From JBNJEA01 sp051745395 (GTDB lineage: Bacteria > Desulfobacterota > Desulfobacteria > Desulfobacterales > Desulfosalsimonadaceae): 26,969 bases of DNA. A program made the position numbers and the translations under genes. Below are positions 1 through 4,925 of this stretch, in pieces. Under the pieces are notes generated by a model. It ran no database searches. It was given only the letters and a program-made list of their open reading frames with translations, and was not told the origin of the DNA. Position 1 is the stretch's first letter. The number at the start of each line of letters is the position of its first letter. The DNA is taken from contig JBNJEA010000030.1 of the NCBI GenBank assembly GCA_051745395.1, positions 1 through 26,969 of the forward strand, read 5' to 3'.

Positions 1-99
1 GCCGGCATTTTGGAATTGTCGGAAGGCCGTATTTCGCAGCTCCACAGCCAGGCCCTGCTGAAGCTGCAATCCGGCATGCAGAGCCGGGAAAAGGAGGGT
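1..99 (+). repeat. 99-bp exact direct repeat, copy 1 (fliA 3' end)
   Basis: Every base from 1 to 99 matches 22206-22304. The first mismatch is base 100 (t against c at 22305). The repeat starts at the first base of the window, so its true left end is unknown. An identity of exactly 99 bases at a sequence edge is also what a de Bruijn assembler with k=99 leaves at a branch. Confidence 0.95.
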
Positions 100-108
100 T
101 GCCTGTGA
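1..108 (+). CDS. fliA: 3' end of a fliA-like sigma-28 gene (partial)
   Basis: An open frame enters from the left edge and ends at TGA 106-108. It encodes the last 35 residues of a flagellar sigma factor, including the region 4.2 helix-turn-helix (residues ILELSEGRISQLHSQALL). Bases 1-99 are identical to 22206-22304, the end of the complete fliA in this same window. After base 99 the two diverge, giving a C-terminus ...EGCL here instead of ...EGLL. The stop overlaps the GTG start of the next gene (GTGA), the usual tight coupling. Either a second fliA copy lies to the left, or this edge is an assembly overlap onto the fliA at 21579-22313. The sequence alone cannot decide. Confidence 0.85.
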   Translation, partial: AGILELSEGRISQLHSQALLKLQSGMQSREKEGCL

Positions 109-497
109 ATGCCACCGCGCTGCTGATCGTGTTGAGCCTGTTTTTTTTGCTCGGCGTCTATCTTTACGGGTTTGCTCTTTGGCTGTATATGCGAAGCCGC
201 AGCCAGTGGCATCAGACGCGGCAGGCCCTGGATTTTCTGGCCGGCAAGATAGACCGGCTGGAAACCGCCGATAATGTCGGGGCCGGCACCGCCCGGCCGG
301 AGAAACAGATGGATGTGGCGGCGCTGAAATCGCGCATGGCCAGCACCGGGTTTTGCCAGGCCGAAGTGCCCGAAAAGTACGGCTACGTGGCCCGGCTGGC
401 CGAGTCCGGGCTCGGGGTGCAAGAAATTGAATCCATATTGGACGTTTCCGCCGGAGAGGCCGAACAGATGCTGGCCCTGGCCCGTTCCTGCCGGTAA
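105..497 (+). CDS. DUF2802 family membrane protein
   Basis: This is a 130-residue protein. The first 30 residues form one hydrophobic helix (ALLIVLSLFFLLGVYLYGFA). A short coiled linker follows, and the C-terminal third (from about YGYVARLAESGLGVQEIESI) looks like a small helix-turn-helix, as in DUF2802 proteins. Members of that family are commonly found next to flhF-flhG-fliA; their function is unknown to me. The GTG at 105 is chosen because AAGGAGG (91-98) lies seven bases upstream and the start overlaps the fliA stop. An in-frame TTG at 99 is too close to the ribosome site. The complete fliA at 21579-22313 lacks this partner, so the gene seems to have been separated from it or to belong to an alternative arrangement. 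Confidence 0.75.
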   Translation: MNATALLIVLSLFFLLGVYLYGFALWLYMRSRSQWHQTRQALDFLAGKIDRLETADNVGAGTARPEKQMDVAALKSRMASTGFCQAEVPEKYGYVARLAESGLGVQEIESILDVSAGEAEQMLALARSCR

Positions 498-510
498 AAA
501 AAAAGAATCC

Positions 511-769
511 GGTTATCCGAAATATTCCAGTTTATGATTTTGTATTCTGAATCAAGGCATCATGAACCGCCATGACCTGACAAAAAAGCAACTTGCTACG
601 ACCGTCATGCCTGCGGATGCAGGCATCCAGTTTTCCAGAGAGCAAGAACCCCTGGATGCCTGCCTCCGCAGGCATGACAGACGAGGCGGTGTCTTTTTTT
701 GGATATGTAGAAGCCTCCCGAAATTTTTTTTGTTTGAAACGAACCCTAACTGGAGTCTTCCGGATAACC
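511..769. mobile_element. MITE-like non-coding element with terminal inverted repeats
   Basis: The ends are inverted repeats of 22 bases: 511-532 (begins GGTTATCCG, ends TTCCAGTT) and 748-769 (its reverse complement, 19 of 22 matching). Inside, a second long palindrome pairs 603-630 with 652-679 (core GTCATGCCTGCGG / CCGCAGGCATGAC). A related element begins at 26725 with the same terminal sequence and the same inner palindrome. The size, nested inverted repeats, absence of a believable gene and multiple copies fit a miniature inverted-repeat element. No clear target-site duplication was found; both flanks are A-rich. The short open frames within it are symmetric by-products of the palindrome. 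Confidence 0.75.
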
Positions 770-791
770 AGAAAAAATAATATTTTTTTTC

Positions 792-818
792 TAAAGTTTC
801 TGCGCCGCCGGTCGATAA
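792..818 (+). promoter_or_regulatory. Sigma-28 (FliA) promoter of flgF
   Basis: TAAAGTTT at 792-799, an 11-base spacer, then GTCGATAA at 811-818. The enterobacterial FliA consensus is TAAAGTTT-N11-GCCGATAA, so 15 of 16 defined positions match with exact spacing. Transcription would begin near 825, about 40 bases before the flgF start codon. The site lies just outside the right end of the MITE-like element. Confidence 0.75.
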
Positions 819-863
819 GAAAAGCGGAAGAGGCTTTTTTCACCCTTTGATGGAGCAACAGCG

Positions 864-1589
864 ATGAGTTCAGGGCTTTACAGTGCATTGTCCGGTTCGG
901 TGGCCAAAATGCAGCAGCTCGATATGGCGGTCAATAACCTGGCCAATTCGGGCAATACCGGTTTTAAAAGCAGTCGATTGTCTTTTGAATCCCTGTTTGA
1001 TGAAAATCTGCAGAACAACAGGGGCCAGGGCATGAATTTTACCCGCTCTTCCAGCCGTTTTATCGATTTTTCCCAGGGCGATATCAAAAAGACCGACCGG
1101 TCCCTGGATCTGGCCATCAAAGGAGAGGGGTTTTTCAAGGTGGCTGGGGAAAACGGGTTTTTATACAGCCGGCAGGGCAATTTTCAGTTAGACAACCAGG
1201 GCAACCTGGTCACCGCCACCGACGGATTGCAGGTGGTGGGCGAAGACGGCCCGATCCGTTTTCCCCACCAGGATGTCCACATTGATCAACAGGGCCGGGT
1301 TTTTTCCGACGGCGCGCAGGTCGGACAGGTCACCCTCTATGACGTGGCGGAAAAACAGGATCTGACGCAAAAAGCCGACGGCTTATGGGCTTTGAAACCC
1401 GGCGCCGAGGATCGGCCCGCAAATGGCGCCGATCTGCTTCAGGGCCGACTGGAGCAGTCGAATGTCAACCCGTTGCTTTCGACTACGGGAATTATCGAAA
1501 TCAAGCGGGCCTACGCGGCGTATTTAAAAACCATGAAAGCGTTCGGGGAAATGGCCGAACAAGCCCGCTCGATCGGGCAGGTCGGATAG
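864..1589 (+). CDS. flgF: Flagellar proximal rod protein FlgF
   Basis: This 241-residue protein has the length and pattern of FlgF. It carries the N-terminal rod motif (SGSVAKMQQLDMAVNNLAN, then TGFK), a central segment LDLAIKGEGFF typical of FlgE/F/G proteins, and the C-terminal helix with SNVNP...IEIKRAYAAYLKTM. It would form part of the proximal rod spanning the periplasm. GGAG at 852-855 is eight bases before the ATG. It is transcribed on its own or with downstream genes from the sigma-28 promoter at 792-818. In many clusters flgF directly precedes flgG, whereas here flgG is 21 kb away. FlgG is excluded because a better flgG lies at 22433-23218. Confidence 0.9.
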   Translation: MSSGLYSALSGSVAKMQQLDMAVNNLANSGNTGFKSSRLSFESLFDENLQNNRGQGMNFTRSSSRFIDFSQGDIKKTDRSLDLAIKGEGFFKVAGENGFLYSRQGNFQLDNQGNLVTATDGLQVVGEDGPIRFPHQDVHIDQQGRVFSDGAQVGQVTLYDVAEKQDLTQKADGLWALKPGAEDRPANGADLLQGRLEQSNVNPLLSTTGIIEIKRAYAAYLKTMKAFGEMAEQARSIGQVG

Positions 1590-1621
1590 GCAAAGGCTTT
1601 TGATTCACTGGGAATCGTTGC

Positions 1622-1713
1622 GCCTCTTAAAAAGCCAAACCATGGGTAACCATGGGACGGAAAGCCACGGGTCCCGTTTGCCGGGACAGCCGGGTTGCCT
1701 GTGTTTACCACAG
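1622..1713 (+). promoter_or_regulatory. c-di-GMP-I (GEMM) riboswitch candidate
   Basis: The core reads AGCCAAACC, then a 6-bp stem 1640-1645/1650-1655 closed by a GTAA (GNRA) tetraloop, then GGGACGGAAAGCC. Lined up with the Vibrio cholerae Vc2 aptamer without gaps, base 1634 is the ligand-contacting G20 and base 1661 is the intercalating A47. The Vc2 pair G21-C46 is replaced by C1635-G1660, a compensatory change. A second hairpin (1671-1676/1682-1687) and AGCCGGGTTGCC (1687-1698) match the 3' strand of the family. The outermost helix P1 is not obvious. A small hairpin (1699-1703/1709-1713) follows, directly before the ribosome site AAAGGAGGG (1714-1722), which suggests translational control of the 1727 gene. 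A G rather than A at position 20 points to c-di-GMP rather than cGAMP. Confidence 0.82.
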
Positions 1714-1726
1714 AAAGGAGGGAAAA

Positions 1727-2143
1727 ATGAAAAAAACAGTTGTGTTTTTGGCCGCATTGATCTGGGCATGCGTCCAGCTGGCAAGCGCCCCGTATTGTCA
1801 GGCCGAACTGGTAGAAATGTCGGACCAGCAGCTCAATGAGGTCACCGGCCAAAGCGGCAGTTTCATCTATTCGAATTCACTGCCCGCGACGGCGGATTTT
1901 GACGGGGCCGGTTTTGCCTCCCCCCGGGTCGGCAGCCAGGCGGAGATGCTGCAGCAATGGATGTATGCGTTTGAGGAGTTTAACTACATTTCCGGCACAA
2001 TGAATACGGACCACCCTGTTAACCATATCCAGGTATGGGTGAGAAATTCTTCAACGGAAAGCCGCTCCGCGCACGGCAACAGTGCGATGGGCGCCTTTGA
2101 AATCCTGAATCTGACCTCGATGACGTTTACGCCCTTCTTTTAA
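1727..2143 (+). CDS. Small secreted protein of unknown function
   Basis: This 138-residue protein begins with a Sec signal peptide (MKKTVVFLAALIWACVQLAS, cleavage probably after AEL-upstream Ala near residue 25). Immediately after it comes MSDQQLNEVTGQSG, a motif seen at the mature N-terminus of some proteobacterial surface or envelope proteins (DUF6160-like, from memory). The rest has no recognised domain. It contains a segment NHIQVWVRNSS and ends in SMTFTPFF, a hydrophobic aromatic terminus reminiscent of outer-membrane proteins, though the protein is too short for a barrel. The ATG at 1727 is set by AAAGGAGGG just upstream. Longer in-frame starts would run through the riboswitch. It stands alone between the riboswitch and a terminator, so c-di-GMP probably controls it. 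Its function is not known. Confidence 0.7.
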   Translation: MKKTVVFLAALIWACVQLASAPYCQAELVEMSDQQLNEVTGQSGSFIYSNSLPATADFDGAGFASPRVGSQAEMLQQWMYAFEEFNYISGTMNTDHPVNHIQVWVRNSSTESRSAHGNSAMGAFEILNLTSMTFTPFF

Positions 2144-2180
2144 TCCCCGTTTTTGTTTTACCTGCCTGTATTTGCCCTTT

Positions 2181-2217
2181 CCGGCCCGCTTCGACAGCGA
2201 AGCGGGCCGGCTTTTTT
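2181..2217 (+). terminator. Intrinsic terminator after the secreted protein gene
   Basis: A perfect 13-bp stem (2181-2193 with 2198-2210), mostly G-C, with a four-base loop ACAG, is followed by six T residues (2212-2217). It closes the flgF / riboswitch / secreted-protein unit before the convergent transglycosylase gene. Confidence 0.92.
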
Positions 2218-2220
2218 CGT

Positions 2221-2263
2221 TACGCCAGTAACAGCCACTGTATTTTCGCGCAATGACGCAAAG
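2221..2263 (-). repeat. Dispersed repeat, half copy
   Basis: Read on the minus strand, this stretch (CTTTGCGTCATTGCGC...GGCTGTTACTGGCGTA) closely matches 26663-26707, with about seven differences over roughly 43 bases. Only one arm is present here, while the copy near 26621-26707 has both arms of a palindrome. It abuts the end of the transglycosylase gene. Confidence 0.7.
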
Positions 2264-2265
2264 TT

Positions 2266-3081
2266 TTAAAGCAATCCTTTTAGGTTCGACAGGACATGCT
2301 CTACATAGCGCCGGGTCTCCGGGTAGGGGATTTGGCCCTGGTGGGCTTTGACTGCCGCGGGGCCGGCGTTGTAGGCCGCCAGGGCCTGTTGGATATCGCC
2401 GTCAAAAGTGTCGAGCATCTGTTTTAAATACCGTGTGCCGCCATGGATGTTTTCCCGGATGTCAAAGGGGTTTTCCACCCCGAGTTCACGGGCGGTTGCC
2501 GGCATGAGCTGCATCAGGCCCTGGGCCCCGGCCGCGGAAACAGCGCGGCTCCGGAAATCGGACTCCGCCCGGATGACGCCCTTTATCAATGCTTCCGGCA
2601 GATCGTAGGCAGCAGCAGCCCGGGAAACGGCCCGGTCGATGACGTGCCGTTGCCTTTCCGCATCGCCGGCATGGACGGGCCGGTGGGGGGCCGGGGCGGG
2701 CCGGGTTTGGTCGCCTTCCCAGGTGATTTCCTCTGAATCCGGCTCCATGTAGACGGTCGTGCCGGCGGGTATTTGTGTATAGGGTTTATCCTGGTTGCGG
2801 TCGGAATGGATGATTTGCCAGCAGTCCGAACCGTAATCCGGGTGATCGGCCATCAGGTGGGAAACGGTCGGGTCGGCTGCCGAGATGGTTCCGATTGCAA
2901 TCCGGTTGCCGGTATCCGGCGGGGCCGGTGCCGGGGGGGCGGCCCCGGTATTTTGGGGACCGTTTGACGTCAGGGCCGTCAGGCAGGCGTCAAAAGTCGC
3001 CCTGCTGCCGGTTTGCGTTGCCGCCTTGTTTGCAGATGGCGAAGGGGTCTTGATTCCGGAATTGTTGTGGTGAATTTTCAT
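2266..3081 (-). CDS. Flagellum-associated SLT lytic transglycosylase
   Basis: This 271-residue protein has a disordered, Thr/Pro/Ala-rich N-terminal 140 residues and a C-terminal SLT (family 1) transglycosylase domain (about 145-268). The catalytic glutamate is E173 in IRAESDFRSRAVS, followed by GAQGLMQLMPATA and AAYNAGPAAV, the standard SLT motifs. It should cut peptidoglycan glycan strands so the rod can cross the wall. No Sec signal peptide is visible, so export through the flagellar apparatus is possible. The FlgJ in this window has only the rod-binding domain, which makes this protein the likely muramidase partner, as SltF is in Rhodobacter. The ATG at 3081 is preferred over an upstream TTG at 3102; neither has a strong ribosome site. 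It lies 180 bases downstream of, and co-directional with, the sigma-54 regulator. Confidence 0.85.
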   Translation of the reverse strand: MKIHHNNSGIKTPSPSANKAATQTGSRATFDACLTALTSNGPQNTGAAPPAPAPPDTGNRIAIGTISAADPTVSHLMADHPDYGSDCWQIIHSDRNQDKPYTQIPAGTTVYMEPDSEEITWEGDQTRPAPAPHRPVHAGDAERQRHVIDRAVSRAAAAYDLPEALIKGVIRAESDFRSRAVSAAGAQGLMQLMPATARELGVENPFDIRENIHGGTRYLKQMLDTFDGDIQQALAAYNAGPAAVKAHQGQIPYPETRRYVEHVLSNLKGLL

Positions 3082-3261
3082 GGTGATCAATAGGGTCGAC
3101 AAAAAGGCTGATATGGCTAAAAATCGGGTTGCGGCGGGGCAATGCGGCTGCGCATTGATCGATCGGATCGCTGGGGTTTGTCCACTCCACGGATTCGATG
3201 GCTCGCCTGGTATACCTGTCGGCTGTTACGCGGTATCGGTTTAGAACCCGGGCGCCGATTT

Positions 3262-4677
3262 CTATGCCACGTTGTGTTCGTCGAGGTTTCTTTTCTTGAT
3301 TTTTTCGATCAGGGTGGTGCGTTTCATGTTCAAAAGCCGGGCGGCTTCTTTCTTGTTCCATCCGGTGGAGTGGAGGGCCTTTAAAATTAACCGGTTTTCA
3401 AACTCGCTGGTCATGGTATGAAAGTCAAGGGGCTCGGCGGGGTTGTTTTTTTCTTCCGGGGGGGCGGGGTTGTCTGGGGGGGCGGCAATTTTTTTGAATT
3501 TCTGGGGCAGCGCGTCCGCATCGACCATATCGCCGCTGTGGAGAATACACATCCGCTGGATCAAATTCTGCAATTCCCGGACGTTGCCCGGCCAGTCATA
3601 GGCATGGAGTTTTTCCATCGCCCGGGGGGTAAATCCGCGGATTGATGTCTGCCGGCCCCTGTTGTACATGAGCAGAAACTTTTCCACCAGGTGGGCCACA
3701 TCTTCCTTTCGTTCCCGAAGGGGGGGCAGGGTGATGGGCACCACGCTCAACCGGTAAAAAAGGTCTTCCCGGAATTTGCCTTCCCGCACCGCCTGGTCGA
3801 GATCGCAGTTGGTCGCCGCAATGACGCGGATGTCAATTTCAGTGGACTTGACCGAACCGACGGGCTCAAACGATTGCTCCTGCAGCACCCGGAGCAGCTT
3901 GGCCTGCAAACCCGGCTTCATGTCCCCGATTTCGTCTAAAAACAGGGTGCCTTTGTCCGCATGCTGCAGCCGGCCGATCTTGGCCCGGTTGGCGCCGGTG
4001 AAAGCGCCTTTTTCGTAGCCGAACAGCTCGCTTTCCAGCAGTTCTTCGGGAATGGCGGCGCAATTGACCGGCACGAAATTGTTGCCGCGCCGGTCGGGTG
4101 TCAGGTTGTGGATGGCCTGGGCGACGAGTTCCTTGCCGGTGCCGCTTTCACCGTGGATCAGTACGTTGCCGTGGTTGCAGGCCGTTATGTTTTCAATGGT
4201 TTTAAACATTGTTTTCATGGACTGCGATTCCCCGATGATACCGGCAAAACCGTCACTGCTTCTCAGGCGGGGGGCGTGGTTTAGGCTGAGGTGGACGAGT
4301 TTCTGATATTCAACCGCATTTTTGATGACTTCCAGTATTTCCTCATAATCGTAAGGCTTGTTGACGTAGAAATAAACACCGGCCTGCAGGGATTCGACAA
4401 TGTATCGGCGGTCACCGGGCGGCATCAAAACCACGGGAACCATGGCCGGATTTTTTCCCACCCCGTTCTGGATCAGTTCCAATCCGTCCTTGTCGGGCAA
4501 AAACAGGTCGGTGAGCAGCACTTCGAGTTTGTTGTTGTTTTTGATGAAATCCAGGGCTTCTGACGGTTTTTTGGCATGGAAAATATCGGCGTCGGTATTT
4601 TGCTGCAAAAAATGAAGTATCGGATTCTGGGCGGTTTCCCCGGGTTCCACTATCAGGATGGAAACATCGTTGAGCAT
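3262..4677 (-). CDS. Sigma-54-dependent response regulator, FlrC/FleR-like
   Basis: This 471-residue protein has three domains. Residues 1-125 are a receiver, with likely phosphoacceptor D57 in LLTDLFLPD and K107. The centre is a sigma-54 AAA+ domain: Walker A GESGTGKE (176-183), GAFTGA (224-229), Walker B GTLFLDEIGD (243-252) and the arginine-finger segment FREDLFYRL. A C-terminal Fis-type helix-turn-helix lies at about 425-465. It should activate the sigma-54 promoters found at 4885 and 16009. The receiver looks altered: the acidic pair is EPGE rather than DD, and the conserved Thr/Ser is Pro (P86 in LMPPGD). Phosphorylation control may therefore be weak or absent. No partner kinase gene is in the window. 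Confidence 0.9.
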   Translation of the reverse strand: MLNDVSILIVEPGETAQNPILHFLQQNTDADIFHAKKPSEALDFIKNNNKLEVLLTDLFLPDKDGLELIQNGVGKNPAMVPVVLMPPGDRRYIVESLQAGVYFYVNKPYDYEEILEVIKNAVEYQKLVHLSLNHAPRLRSSDGFAGIIGESQSMKTMFKTIENITACNHGNVLIHGESGTGKELVAQAIHNLTPDRRGNNFVPVNCAAIPEELLESELFGYEKGAFTGANRAKIGRLQHADKGTLFLDEIGDMKPGLQAKLLRVLQEQSFEPVGSVKSTEIDIRVIAATNCDLDQAVREGKFREDLFYRLSVVPITLPPLRERKEDVAHLVEKFLLMYNRGRQTSIRGFTPRAMEKLHAYDWPGNVRELQNLIQRMCILHSGDMVDADALPQKFKKIAAPPDNPAPPEEKNNPAEPLDFHTMTSEFENRLILKALHSTGWNKKEAARLLNMKRTTLIEKIKKRNLDEHNVA

Positions 4678-4884
4678 GGGTTGTCGTTCCTTGGTTGTGG
4701 GCGTTATGGCGCAATACCAATAAACTAGAATAAGGAAAAGTCAAAATAATGACAACAAGGGTAGATTGTCAAGAACTCTTTCACAATGTTTTCGACTCTC
4801 AGGTCTGCCGGTTATAGGCGCATTGTGCTGTATATGCGGATCGGAAAAGATCTGTGCCGATTCGTATCGGAAAAAAATATGGAT

Positions 4885-4900
4885 TGGCCCCGGTTTTGCA
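4885..4900 (+). promoter_or_regulatory. Sigma-54 promoter of the TPR-flgBC operon
   Basis: TGGCCC at 4885-4890, five bases, then TTGCA at 4896-4900 gives the GG/GC dinucleotides at exact -24/-12 spacing (consensus TGGCAC-N5-TTGCA). Transcription would start near 4911, leaving a leader of about 15 bases before the ATG at 4926. The activator could be the divergent regulator ending its promoter region at 4678. Confidence 0.8.
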
Positions 4901-4925
4901 TAAAAGACGATGATTGGAGGCAAGG

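Noticed and set aside
267..274. GCCGATAA, an exact sigma-28 -10 box
   Set aside because: No TAAA-like -35 element at the right distance, and it lies within the DUF2802 coding frame.
603..679. CRISPR-like repeats
   Set aside because: Only paired inverted arms, no array of direct repeats with spacers, and no cas genes.
532..888. Overlapping small open frames (both strands) in the DUF2802-flgF spacer
   Set aside because: They translate the palindromic MITE-like element and the promoter; the same peptide-like pattern recurs wherever the palindrome occurs.
1727..2143. Interpretation of the secreted protein as a bacteriocin precursor
   Set aside because: The QLNEVTGQSG segment resembles a double-glycine leader but ends GQ rather than GG, follows a Sec signal peptide, and no maturation or transport genes are present.
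3216..3243. Possible minus-strand sigma-28 site upstream of the transglycosylase gene (TAAA ... GCCGACAG)
   Set aside because: The spacer is 16 rather than 15 bases and the -10 box has two mismatches; too weak to annotate without start-site data.
4764..4776. GATTGTCAAGAAC, repeated at 15851-15863 and partly at 25081-25091
   Set aside because: A 13-base coincidence in three intergenic regions; no palindromic structure and no consistent distance to a start codon. It may be a regulator site but cannot be supported.
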